Assembly: GCA_043381765.1 (NCBI GenBank)
Contig: JBHJMP010000425.1
Coordinates: forward strand, 1 to 21,963
DNA from: Collodictyon triciliatum
Lineage: Eukaryota; CRuMs
DNA: 21,963 nucleotides
Reading direction: 5' to 3'
The stretch's first letter is position 1; each line of letters starts with the position of its first letter. Made by a program: the position numbers and the translations under genes. The notes beneath the pieces are model-generated. The model searched no databases and had not been told where the DNA came from. It worked only from the letters and a program-made list of their open reading frames with translations. Shown one piece after another: positions 1 to 21,963 of this stretch.

Positions 1-67
1 TTTTTTTTGTTTTTTATAATATTTTTTTTTTTTATTTTTTTTTTTAAAACCCCCCCCCCCCCCCCCC
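1..67. repeat. poly-T / poly-C low-complexity tract
   Basis: T-rich sequence at 1-45 is followed by AAAA and an uninterrupted run of 18 C (50-67). It lies at the window edge, more than 450 bases beyond the stop codon of the membrane protein gene. Homopolymers of this length are prone to length error in assembly. Confidence 0.85.
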
Positions 68-522
68 GTGTGGATAGAATTAAAAAGGGGACACCGTTTG
101 CAACATTGAAACGTATCTTTTGATTTTATTCGATATTTGTTTATTTAGGCAAATCTGACAACGGGCATCACTAATATTGTTTTTGATACCATAAACGCGA
201 ACCCTATCACTTCTTTTGCTGTGCTTTTTTCATACACCTGCTTTATATGCCATTCCTCTGCTTTATTGAGAAATTCTCATCTAAAAATTCGTCTTTGACA
301 GTATTAAATGGATTTAACTCAATCGCACGACAAAGAGATATTATAACAATAAAACGAAAGGACAAGGAATGAGTGATAGAAAATGAAAAGCAATTTTTTC
401 TTTGCATATAATCGTCTTAACAACCTGTAATATGTTCGCCGAATCTAGTCTGGCTGTGTGTTCACCGTATACTAATCATAAAGACCTCATGCACGACGTC
501 CAAGGACCAATCCGATTTCATG
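68..522. other. 3' flank of the membrane protein gene, no gene seen
   Basis: AT-rich sequence with no convincing reading frame on either strand. On the minus strand AATAAA hexamers occur at about 262-267 and 125-130, roughly 260 and 400 bases past the stop codon at 523. They are possible polyadenylation signals for the membrane protein gene, but hexamers like this arise often by chance in such DNA. Confidence 0.4.
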
Positions 523-3321
523 TCAAACAGGACTCAGAAAATCCCTCAGGGCAGACACATAGGGTACTTTAATGACTCTTCTATCGAGACTAAGACAGCG
601 GGTCGGATCTCTCCAATATCCAACCAACCTTCTCGACATGACGATGCACACATTAAATATGCAGCTCCTGATTATGTCAGGTGTATACCAACTTCCAGCC
701 AGGTTCACATGAGCTGACTTGAAGTGCCTTACCATGTCTAATTCGATCAAAATTGCGAAGGAGCCTGTGATCAGAATGACAAAAGCCATAGCCAACCAGT
801 TGAGGTGTGAAAATAGACCAACAACCTTGTATCGAAACCAAAAGGCCTCCCTGAAGGTCGTGTGCTTGTATCTGAAGTAGGCGGTTCTAAACTCTTGAAA
901 TGTGTCAGATTCGGCTTCATGGCTTTGCATTTTTAAAGCATAAGACGAACAAATATCGTTTCTTTTCGATAGGATATATTTACGTATTAGATTTGCGGAA
1001 TTATGAAGCATGATGGCAAAATTGATGTTCCCTTCCAAATTCTCTTCCACAATGTCGATAATTTTTTTCAAGTCACTGTTAAACCTTGCAAACGATATCG
1101 GACGTGCATCAAGGCATGTCACACAAATGCACGAAAGGAAGAAGCATGTCACACCCCATATGTCTGTAAAAGCTAATTTCTCGCACGAAAGCAAAAAAGA
1201 ACAATAAATTCCGGCTATGTTCAAAAAGCAAAAAATATTTTCAAAGACAAAGAAGCTCCTAATCAAGCCTTGGTACGAAAAAGTGAACAGATAGTCCAAC
1301 ATTTGGAAACTGCAGATGAAGTAGACAAAAGCAGCGAGGTAACTCCAATAATTGCTCCATACCATCGTGATGTCTAATAAAAAGAATATATTTGTGATGA
1401 CTGATACATGTAAAGTGATGTCTCGAAGCTTCTTGGTTGCCTTGCGATAGTTGGTCGCTCTTTCCACACCTAGAAGCTTCTCATATACCGAAAATCTGTT
1501 GTCTATTACGATGTCTTCATCGAATGGCGTTGTTATCATCACTATTCGCTCCAAGTCATTATGTCGATCAGCTTTCTTTATCGAGTTTGGTGCCATAGAA
1601 TTCCTCTTTGTTTCAGGGATGCTAACAGAGCTCCATGCATTTTCGTGTAGCTCAGACTGTACAGTAGCTGAATCATTCGCAGTGCTAATTTTAACGATTC
1701 TGCTTTTCTTCATATTGCTGAATCCAGGCGCTTTACTATCGTGGGGTTTATGGTCGACATTTCCATCTTCAGTTTTATCAAGATTACCAGAAACCTCCTT
1801 TGATAGCATCATCCCTGGTCTTTGTACAGTTTCTGATGAACTCGAATTTTCAAGCGTATCTCTTGAGTTTGGCTTCACCGATTGAATTGGAGAGCTTTTT
1901 ACCTTTTCATCAGTATTAAAATTTACGTGGTTCGTGTCTTTGGATATTTTATGTATAATATTATCTGATTCTTTGCATTCTTTCCCAGCGTCTTCACCCG
2001 ATATCACACTCCCTTGAGATTCCCTTTCTTCACAAGAACTGACGTTAATCTTTTTTGGCGAAGTTTCAACCAAAACAAATTCTGACGAGTTTTCATCTAT
2101 GTGCTGAAATGCGAGTCTTTTAAAAGAAATTGAATTGATAATACTATTTGGGCGCAGTAAGCCATCCCATTCTGAAACTAGTGGAATGGATATAAGCTTG
2201 CGGGACATACAGTTAATCTTCAATGGCCGCCGCATCATTATATAAATTCTTCTAGTGTAAAAGACAATTAAAATAATCAGAGAACCCCGGAGAGCTCCAT
2301 CTGTTGTCATCGTGTGGTTGAAAATATGAATATATTTGATGTTTATATCCTCTTTTGGGCTGGTAACGGCGATGATGTACATCATAATTGGTGCAGATAG
2401 GCATATGACACAGACAAATACTCCCCTTAGTCCGATGAGAAGTAATTTTTGAAAACGATGCTCCAGTTTCTCAAAGAAAGACAGAGTCTTTATGTGTTCA
2501 TCATTTCGATTGTCTGATGCTAGCTTTAACAATTTGGAGTACATGCATTTAGTAGCTCTGATGCTTTCTATTGGTGTCATATGATTCGAAATTTTGAAAT
2601 TATTCGAACATCTGGATTTTTTGAGCGCACTGGTAATAGAGGCACGAGCTGAAGACTTACGCTTAGATGATTGAGCGACTGAGCCTTCCTGGGACTCTAC
2701 ATCGTGGTTCTTATAGTGTAAACCCAATATATTTTCTCTCAGGAGCGTTAATTGGTCATTAAGCTCACTGAAACTAACCGGCCAAGCATCCATCATCGTG
2801 CCGCATGTAAAGACAATTATTATGACCACATTCAAGACTGTCATAGAACGTGACCATCCTATTAAGTCGGATGTGCAAATGGCGAACACAAAAGAAAACA
2901 AAACTAAATAGCACGTCTCAAAGTGATATAGACCAAGAACCAATATTTCGGGTTGAAGCATAAAAAACGCGACTGTGGGGTATATCAACCCAGGCATCCA
3001 CATGATTGATAGCTCCATTTGGTACGCTTTGTTTGTGGATACAAAAAGAACATACATGTGGAAGAAATAGACTATTGCAGAGAATGTCAAAAGGATGGCG
3101 CCGAAGCGCCGAAGAATGTTGCGTGCGATCCACTTCGACACTCGCTCTCCAAAGAGCAACGATGCGACAGTCCGAGCATAGTCGATTCGCAGACACAGAT
3201 CGCGGTCAGTGTAAAGCGTTTCTTGGCGACTGAAGAGGTTATTGGTTTCACCCATGGTCTTCTCTTCCCACGCTGTTGGGTTTTTTTCCGTCCTGAGTGG
3301 TTTGTACGATCGAAAAGACAT
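523..3321 (-). CDS. Multi-pass membrane protein with two diverged six-helix modules
   Basis: A single uninterrupted frame of 932 codons, the longest in the window, and notable beside genes cut into tiny exons. I do not recognise the family. Likely membrane helices (model residues): 73-95, 107-124, 126-150, 160-177, 293-318 and 342-356 in the first half; 635-655, 658-680, 687-708, 719-736, 832-859 and 882-896 in the second. The halves are homologous: LLFGER (55) matches LLGVER (616), DAWPVSF (178) matches DARPISF (738), and a basic RR..P...R..I..P.VS tail (357-391) matches 897-932. Residues about 396-600 form a polar, Ser/Lys/Glu-rich linker, probably disordered; a second Ser/Lys-rich stretch (214-236) follows DAWPVSF. 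There is no clear signal peptide. Met1 is the first ATG in this frame, Met23 is an alternative, and the frame is open upstream through poly-Asn codons, so the protein may start in an upstream exon. Two copies of six helices suit a channel or transporter, but no pore motif or charged S4-like helix is visible, so no function is assigned. Confidence 0.85.
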   Translation of the reverse strand: MSFRSYKPLRTEKNPTAWEEKTMGETNNLFSRQETLYTDRDLCLRIDYARTVASLLFGERVSKWIARNILRRFGAILLTFSAIVYFFHMYVLFVSTNKAYQMELSIMWMPGLIYPTVAFFMLQPEILVLGLYHFETCYLVLFSFVFAICTSDLIGWSRSMTVLNVVIIIVFTCGTMMDAWPVSFSELNDQLTLLRENILGLHYKNHDVESQEGSVAQSSKRKSSARASITSALKKSRCSNNFKISNHMTPIESIRATKCMYSKLLKLASDNRNDEHIKTLSFFEKLEHRFQKLLLIGLRGVFVCVICLSAPIMMYIIAVTSPKEDINIKYIHIFNHTMTTDGALRGSLIILIVFYTRRIYIMMRRPLKINCMSRKLISIPLVSEWDGLLRPNSIINSISFKRLAFQHIDENSSEFVLVETSPKKINVSSCEERESQGSVISGEDAGKECKESDNIIHKISKDTNHVNFNTDEKVKSSPIQSVKPNSRDTLENSSSSETVQRPGMMLSKEVSGNLDKTEDGNVDHKPHDSKAPGFSNMKKSRIVKISTANDSATVQSELHENAWSSVSIPETKRNSMAPNSIKKADRHNDLERIVMITTPFDEDIVIDNRFSVYEKLLGVERATNYRKATKKLRDITLHVSVITNIFFLLDITMVWSNYWSYLAAFVYFICSFQMLDYLFTFSYQGLIRSFFVFENIFCFLNIAGIYCSFLLSCEKLAFTDIWGVTCFFLSCICVTCLDARPISFARFNSDLKKIIDIVEENLEGNINFAIMLHNSANLIRKYILSKRNDICSSYALKMQSHEAESDTFQEFRTAYFRYKHTTFREAFWFRYKVVGLFSHLNWLAMAFVILITGSFAILIELDMVRHFKSAHVNLAGSWYTPDIIRSCIFNVCIVMSRRLVGYWRDPTRCLSLDRRVIKVPYVSALRDFLSPV
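526..1491 (-). other. Module 2 of the internally duplicated membrane protein
   Basis: Residues about 611-932. Landmarks: LLGVER, four hydrophobic segments with an F-E pair at 693-694, DARPISFARFNSDL, a shorter loop of about 90 residues, two hydrophobic segments, then RRLVGYWRDP and RRVIKVPYVS at the extreme C-terminus. The protein ends where the module ends, so the tail has no extra domain. Confidence 0.75.
2137..3159 (-). other. Module 1 of the internally duplicated membrane protein
   Basis: Residues about 55-395. Landmarks in order: LLFGER, four hydrophobic segments with an F-E pair at 134-135, DAWPVSFSELNDQL, a basic Ser-rich loop of about 110 residues, two more hydrophobic segments, then the RR/RRP and RKLISIPLVS tail. 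Spacing from LLFGER to DAWPVSF is 123 residues against 122 in module 2, which argues for a real duplication and not shared hydrophobicity. Confidence 0.75.
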
Positions 3322-3333
3322 TAATTGGGGTTT

Positions 3334-3346
3334 GTTATTATTGTTA

Positions 3347-3416
<70 letters not shown>
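3334..3416 (-). repeat. (TTA)n / (AAT)n trinucleotide repeat, in frame as poly-Asn
   Basis: Nearly pure ATT repeat on the plus strand, interrupted three times by GTT. Read on the minus strand in the frame of the membrane protein, it is 27 consecutive Asn codons (AAT plus three AAC), then Lys-Pro-Gln-Leu and Met1. The interruptions are synonymous. The frame stays open to 3465, where TAG is also a possible splice acceptor. Confidence 0.9.
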
Positions 3417-3616
3417 GCTTGTCATGTTTGTGGGTAATTTCCCGTGTTTTGCGTGATTTTTCTTTCTACACATCAACCCGCCATACAAATCAAGGGAAAC
3501 TCTATAGAATATTCTAACATCGAGAAAACGGATACTTCCATATGAAGATTTCATAGTTTATCGAAAACTGCAAATTATATTATAATTTAAGATATATTCA
3601 TTGAATTATTTTCCAC

Positions 3617-3946
3617 ATTTGAAGTCCGATTTGCAGCCTGTTTTGCTTTCTTGCTCGAGCAAGTGTCGTCGCTGCGATGCGAGACGCAGGGTCGTAAGAA
3701 TGGATGCCAGCAAGCTGTCAAAATCGTTGTAGATCCTTGGGTGTTTTTGCTTTTATGAGAGGCTATGAGAATAGTCAAAAGGCCTGTAGAGATGTCCACT
3801 TGTTGCATTTTCGGTGTGGTGGTGGTGGTGGTGGTGGTGGTGGTGGTGGTGGTAGAATCCAGGGATGGGCCAATATGTGTCGAGTAGAAGTTGTCGTATG
3901 AAACATTTGGACTGTCGCCAAGAGATTGCATTCGATTTACAACCAC
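3617..3946 (-). CDS. Possible upstream exon of the membrane protein gene, or separate small ORF
   Basis: A minus-strand frame starting with ATG at 3946 runs 119 codons (stop near 3587) through less AT-rich sequence than its surroundings. It has a run of 13 Thr codons from an (ACC)n repeat and a Ser/Lys/Asn-rich C-terminal part. A GT at 3616 in phase 0 could splice to the AG at 3467-3466, where the membrane protein frame is open. That would give a protein of about 1,090 residues with poly-Thr and poly-Asn tracts. The acceptor lacks a good pyrimidine tract. It may equally be 5' untranslated sequence or chance. Confidence 0.3.
3818..3853. repeat. (GGT)12 trinucleotide repeat
   Basis: Twelve uninterrupted GGT units on the plus strand, ACC on the minus strand. 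In the minus-strand frame starting at 3946 it encodes poly-Thr. Confidence 0.95.
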
Positions 3947-4295
3947 AGAGTTCTGCAGAGCTGAGAGAAACTAGATCCTTCGATTAAGATGGAGAGAGGA
4001 CAGTACATTTTCATGAATCAAAAAAAAATGAACGAAAAGATCAAATCGTATGTGATAAAGGGTATTCTTTTATTGGTGTGCCTTCGAAATGCTTCCTTCT
4101 TGACCTTTTAAGCCTTGGTGCGCTGGTTAGGAGCCACCCTGGGATTTGAGGAGATGTTGACGCGTGCTATTTAAATGCAAGGACGGTGAGATAAACACAA
4201 AATCATGCGAAATCTAGTCTCGTGCAGAGTCAAGGTTTTCTTGTAAATCTCTTCAAACCATCGCTTATGTTAATTTTCCATCAAACAGGATCTTA
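3947..4295. other. Spacer between the tRNA methyltransferase and membrane protein genes
   Basis: No supported coding sequence. On the minus strand an ATTTAAATA stretch (4168-4176) could be a TATA-like element for the downstream gene. An AATAAA hexamer (4069-4074), about 220 bases past the methyltransferase stop, could serve its polyadenylation. Both are inferences from short motifs in AT-rich DNA. Confidence 0.3.
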
Positions 4296-17823
<13,528 letters not shown>

Positions 17824-18206
17824 TGATTTGCAGTGATACCAATTATCAAGGAAATATATGTATAATGGCAAGAGCAAAGTAACAGGAAAAAGAAAAAAAA
17901 AGGTAAAACACTTTTCAAAGTATGAACCGATCTTGTATCTGCCTGCTCGGAAGCCAAAGTCAGGGACTTCCCACGCAACTCTCAGAGCTTTTGTGTTGTT
18001 CGCTGCTGGAAGCAAGCAGTGTGTGGTCTCGTGGGCCGTGCCTTCTGCCCTTTCTTCTCAGAAACTATATTCCACATTAGGATTAATAATATGTACGTGT
18101 ATACAGCCATGTGCAAATGTGTCCGAAGGCATCTACATAAGGCTTTCCTTTTCTTTCTTTTTTTTTTTTTTAAGAATACCATCTACTTTTTTTTCTCATT
18201 CCTCAT
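17824..18206 (-). other. Spacer and possible 5' exon of the methyltransferase gene
   Basis: Spacer between the WD40 stop and the modelled methyltransferase start. About 17930-18065 is less AT-rich, and one minus-strand frame is open there without an ATG (it includes KALRVAWEVPDFGF). A GT in phase 2 at the end of this block could join an AG inside the first modelled exon, just before KVTIRKGRPQPWK. It may be 5' untranslated leader or true N-terminal coding sequence from a longer transcript; the sequence does not decide. Confidence 0.35.
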
Positions 18207-18211
18207 TTATT
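18206..18211 (-). terminator. AATAAA overlapping the WD40 gene stop codon
   Basis: The stop codon TAA (18209-18207) is embedded in AATAAA on the minus strand. If used for polyadenylation, the 3' untranslated region would be only a few tens of bases, which fits the tight spacing to the next gene. A chance match is possible. Confidence 0.3.
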
Positions 18212-20597
18212 GCGCAAGAGCAAGACGAGGCCGTTTTCCAACCACTCGGTCCTCCTCCGTTGAACTCTCATTGCGCGACATTTTTGAGTTGGGTGAGGAC
18301 ATATTCGGCACCATGTAGACTGCTCCTGAATCGCAGAACCCAGCAACACGGTCACCCTACGACCGAAGAGAAGAGAAAAAGAGCAAAGAATTGATTTTTG
18401 GAATATGTTATGTTGTCCACAATAGGATAGCAAAAATTGGTAATGAAGGAAAAGGAAGGGACACTATGAAAAATTAAAAATATATTTAAAAAACGTACGT
18501 CGGCATCTACCCCCAACCATCTCGAGTCGGCTCTGATGCTGAAAGGCTTAAATTGCTTATTGGAACCATCCCAACGACCACAAGAAACCTAAGTTTGATG
18601 TGTAACGACGCATAATGACATTTATGATGCATGTATTCAAGCAAACCGAAAAAAAAAACGAAGAAAAAAAGACATTACAATCAAACCTTTAATAAAATAA
18701 ATTATATATCAAGATTATAGATTTTTAACAAGAACTCCTGGTATTTGTGAACACGGGTGCTGGGTAATTCACAACTGGACATTGAACTATGAAGAAGGGT
18801 ATAAGTTCGAAGCGAAATCTTACCTCATGGTCGTATCCACTGACATAGCATATCGATGGGTCTGATTTACTGAACTGAAGGTTATTTGCCTTGGTAAATT
18901 GTGTTAGTAAGAGACTGTATTTGTACGTTACTAGAAAAAAATGCTGACGGAGTACAGTGAGCATAGGCGATGACGATGAAAATAATGCTGATGATGTAGC
19001 GTCAGTAGTCGGATGATAACTTTATGATTAGCTTCATAATCAGGAGTCAAGGGAGAATATAATGACCAATAAATATTACTGCATATTTCAAGCACCCTGA
19101 CCATCTACCAGCTATGGTCCATTTTCTTACATCGTAAACATGAACGACTCTATCAGAGCCAACAACTCCAATTATATTTTCCGTGTGCGCACTCGAGTAC
19201 AAAGAAGATTGAGTTGGCTGTGGGTGGGATAACAGACAAAATAAAGGAATCATTTTTTGATAGAGAAGAAGAAAAGGTTAGGAAGGAGAACAAGAAGCCA
19301 GTGAAATAATTTCAAGGAAACAGAAATTTTTTGTTTCATTTGTACTTGAAGGCGCTTAATACATCCACTATTCTCCCTTGAACGAACGTCCCACAAAGAG
19401 CATTGGCCACCCTCAGTAAGAAGAAGAGTTGGGGCTCCGGAACCCGCTTTCAGTCATAATTTTTAATAGTAAACGAAAAGATTGGATTTTACTTTGAGTA
19501 GAAAGAAATAAAAATTTTTTGGAGAAATAAATATTAAGAATGCATTTGATATAGATGGTCTGAATGAATTATTTGTAAGTATATATGAATCAAAGGAATT
19601 GAAATAAAAATTGAAAAATAGAGAATTATCGCTGGTTCAATATGTTTGAACCGATTTTAGAATTCTAATACTAACCCCCGATGTACTGAATCGATGTAGG
19701 CTGTGAAATTGTCAAGAATTCCTTTGAAAGTATATCTTTGTCATAGATTCTTACAACTTTCTCATAGTATCTCGCCACAGCAATCTAAATAAATCGAAGC
19801 AAACAATTAGAACAAAATAAACACCAAACAAATGGTAAAAATCTCACTGAAGCATTACATATTGTTGTATATAAATGAAATTATCTGAATGTGTATGTTG
19901 TTGAGATTCTGTAAATCGCAAGTATTTGTAACTACCTCGTTGTCATTCATTGAATTAATCGCCACGCCGCACCAACCTCGATGCCCAGATTTTCTCTCAG
20001 CGCAGACACGAGTTACGGGCTTCAATTCAGACATGTTGCCCATTTCCATATTAATTGAAATCACTTCCCCATCATCACCGCAGCTGTATATAATGCAACC
20101 TGAAGAGATGCGATATTGTTAATTAACATCCTAACAATTTTGTGAACCTGAGATTATAGTCTTGCTTCATGTGATTTTTTTTTTTATTCTTTTCAATCTT
20201 GTGCAGGATGCTAGTTTTGCTTCATGTGATATTATTGAACCGAATTAAGAAAAATATATGGTTGATATATTTAACTATTCTTTATGGCAGCTTCAGCAAA
20301 TTTTTACACGAGGATAATTAATGTAAGATAGGACTGTTCGGAACGTAGGCATGTTGAGAGAGGAAGGAATACATGTAATTGAACTTGGAAAAGAGGAAAT
20401 TTGATCTAACATTCAAAAAAATTATTCCTGTTGCATGTTAAGACGAATCACATGTATTTGTGCAATAATGGAATCTAACCGTGTTTTTTCAGAGATTGAA
20501 TTCTGCCACTATGATGATTTGAATGAATAACACGAGCCTTGAACTTTTCCTCAGGAAGTGTCACAACTTCATCCCACCGGGACTCACTCGTGGTCAT
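18207..20597 (-). CDS. WD40-repeat beta-propeller protein, 306 residues, 8 exons
   Basis: Exons (high-low): 20597-20480, 20099-19936, 19784-19676, 19446-19346, 19217-19080, 18874-18824, 18588-18499, 18356-18207. They total 921 bases, all introns are GT-AG (128-380 bases) and all phases agree. An in-frame TAG lies 33 bases upstream of the ATG, which supports this start. WD40-like blades are visible: IIYSCGDDGEVISINME, EIAVARYYEKVVRIYDKDIL, TLLLTEGGQCSLWDVRS, IIGVVGSDRVVHVYDVRKW, ICYVSGYDHEVSCGRWDG and WLGVDADGDRVAGFCDSG. The length suits one propeller with no extra domain. The C-terminus is Ser/Glu-rich and then basic (VVGKRPRLALAQ), possibly a nuclear localisation signal. I cannot name the orthologue. 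Small propellers of this size include Nup43, THOC6, WDR and Bub3/Rae1 types, and none is a clear match by eye. Such proteins usually act as interaction scaffolds. Confidence 0.85.
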
Positions 20598-20632
20598 GGC
20601 CGAAACAATTGCATTTTGTTGGAACTACGCAT
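20594..20632 (-). promoter_or_regulatory. Short upstream ORF overlapping the WD40 start codon
   Basis: A 12-codon frame starts at ATG 20632 and ends with TGA overlapping the WD40 start as ATGA. If both lie in the same leader, ribosomes finishing the short frame could reinitiate at the main ATG, or the short frame could reduce its use. This depends on the transcript start, which cannot be seen. Confidence 0.3.
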
Positions 20633-20840
20633 CAGGTTTTTTTTTTTTTTAATGTTTGTTGTCTTCGTAGAAAAAAAAACCAAACATTTGATCTAAAAAT
20701 GTACGAATGATGCAAATCGAATGAGTTCTATATGAGTCCTAAACAGGGGTTAATGATGTAATACCTTAAATAGAGCATATATATTTAATGCGATTTTTTT
20801 GCCTTTGTGGCGTTTTTTTCTTTATGTTTCATGCTTTATG
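20633..20840. other. AT-rich spacer upstream of the WD40 gene
   Basis: Contains a T-run, an A-run and short interrupted frames only. I see no supported coding sequence or promoter motif. It separates the WD40 start from the octamer minisatellite. Confidence 0.4.
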
Positions 20841-20991
20841 TTTTATTCTTTTATTCTTTTATTCTTTTATTCTTTTATTCTTTTATTCTTTTATTCTTTT
20901 ATTCTTTTATTCTTTTATTCTTTTATTNNNNNNNNNNTTATTCTTTTATTCTTTTATTCTTTTATTCTTTTATTCTTTTATTCTTTTATTC
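20841..20991. repeat. (TTTTATTC)n octamer minisatellite with 10-N gap
   Basis: About eighteen copies of an 8-base unit, TTTTATTC, nearly perfect, with 10 N at 20928-20937. The unit is not a multiple of three, so all plus-strand frames stay open through it and give false hydrophobic FFYSFILL-type translations. Confidence 0.95.
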
Positions 20992-21027
20992 ATATTTATT
21001 GGAACCAGGGGGAATGGTTTCTTACAG

Positions 21028-21784
21028 ACACAGAACAGAGGATCCTATCAGAGCCAAAAAGCACAGAGTCTTGAAACAAAACAGCACGGTTCCCATGAGA
21101 TCCAGCAGTCGGTGTGGCCGCGAAGGGATTTTCCACGCGAAGAAGTTTTCGTCCGTGCATCTAAACGAGCAAGGTTTCACGAGTCAGCTCCTGCCAAGAG
21201 AGAGCAAGAGTGTTTCAATCCCAACCCACAGCAACAGCTTCGGGAAGAAGAAGTACTGATTATTTTTGGAATTTATACAAAATATATTTAAAATTATTTA
21301 TTTTTACTATTTAAAATCTGTATTATAAATTTTAATAATCAAATATTGCATGAATATAATTAATGTGACTTATTTGAGTTTCCCACCAAAAACAGTAAAA
21401 CTTTTCGTCACTGATTGCGCCCGAACGTTTTGATTCCGAGACAAACCCACATTCTAAACTTACTGAACAAAGAGCCCACCAAATTTTCGAAAGCCTGAAC
21501 AAAGAGGAAGTTTCTCCACGAACGCATCCCCATGTAGAACCTTTTATATTTTCCAGATATATACTATGCTTACTGCAACCACAGCCCCAGAAAGAAGAAA
21601 GGGAAGAAACCTGGTCTCGTCACCGCCAGAAAGTCGCGCCTCAGAAGACGAAGCGCGCAACAAAGAACAGTCAAGAACAATCAAGAACGAAAAGATCCGC
21701 ACATTTGGCAACTGCCTTGCCGGAGCCAAACAATCAGAATCATACCTCGCAATGCGGTGTGTATGTGTCGCAACCGATACTTGA
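21028..21784 (+). CDS. Candidate two-exon plus-strand gene fragment, polar protein
   Basis: Sequence at about 21010-21260 and 21550-21790 is clearly richer in G+C than its surroundings. Exon 21028-21252 (after TTTCTTACAG, before GTACTG) is 75 open codons. It joins in phase 0 to 21557-21784 (after TATTTTCCAG), which ends at TGA. The product would be hydrophilic, rich in Gln, Glu, Arg and Lys (for example PQQQLREEE at the junction), with no domain I recognise. No ATG precedes it in frame, so an upstream exon beyond the minisatellite would be needed. An alternative is a single-exon 81-residue frame from ATG 21014 to 21259, also on the plus strand. A minus-strand frame (21870-21544) competes over the second exon. 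Confidence 0.3.
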
Positions 21785-21963
21785 GATAAGAGAGATTCAC
21801 TTGCTTTTTCGCTTTCTTTTTCGCTTCCTTTTTCGCTTCCTTTTGCTTTTACTTTTTCTTTTACTTCCACTTTCTCTTTCGTTTTCGTCGCACAAACTCG
21901 ATCGAGGTTTTGTTAGTTGCTGTGTTTTGTTTCGATTTTTGCTTTCTCCTGCCTCCTTTTCAT
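21785..21963. other. Pyrimidine-rich tract with TTTCGC-like units at the window edge
   Basis: The plus strand is strongly C/T-rich with imperfect copies of TTTTTCGCTTCC. The minus strand opens a frame at ATG 21870 whose first 26 codons read as Lys/Glu/Ser repeats (GSEK, ESEK). It could be a promoter or leader tract, or the 5' end of a minus-strand gene; the frame's later part looks less convincing. Confidence 0.3.

Noticed and set aside
1451-1885. 144-codon plus-strand frame inside the membrane protein gene
   Set aside because: It is antisense to the linker of the 932-codon gene; the minus-strand frame is much longer and has duplicated motifs, so this is a shadow.
20788-21074. Hydrophobic FFYSFILL-type plus-strand frames
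   Set aside because: They are translations of an 8-base minisatellite across an N gap; all three frames are open for the same trivial reason.

Overview
The window is nuclear DNA from an intron-dense, AT-rich, microsatellite-rich unicellular eukaryote. Long pure repeats of about ten different motifs sit in introns and spacers, and two runs of exactly 100 N plus one run of 10 N interrupt them, so this is a draft scaffold. The style resembles rhizarian genomes such as foraminifera (Reticulomyxa-like), but that placement is a guess from texture and was not tested.

All three well-supported genes lie head-to-tail on the minus strand. From the right: (1) 20597-18207, a complete 8-exon gene for a 306-residue WD40-type beta-propeller protein. 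(2) 17823-4296, a very fragmented gene that I assemble as about 54 small exons, all GT-AG and in consistent phase, coding about 1,750 residues. Its last five exons carry an unmistakable SpoU/TrmH methyltransferase domain, identifying it as the TARBP1/Trm3 type tRNA (guanosine-18-2'-O)-methyltransferase. (3) 3321-523, an uninterrupted 932-codon reading frame for a multi-pass membrane protein of no family I recognise. It is built from two diverged copies of a six-helix module joined by a long polar linker, and may be longer at its N-terminus through an upstream exon and a poly-Asn stretch.

The right end (21.0-21.96 kb) is richer in G+C, with open reading frames on both strands. The best reading is two phase-compatible plus-strand exons of a polar protein whose start is not seen. 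The left end (1-522) is 3' flank.

The three genes share no obvious pathway. The most novel object is the duplicated six-helix membrane protein. The most informative reconstruction is the large tRNA methyltransferase gene, which open-frame scanning alone misses because most of its exons are 40-140 bases long.
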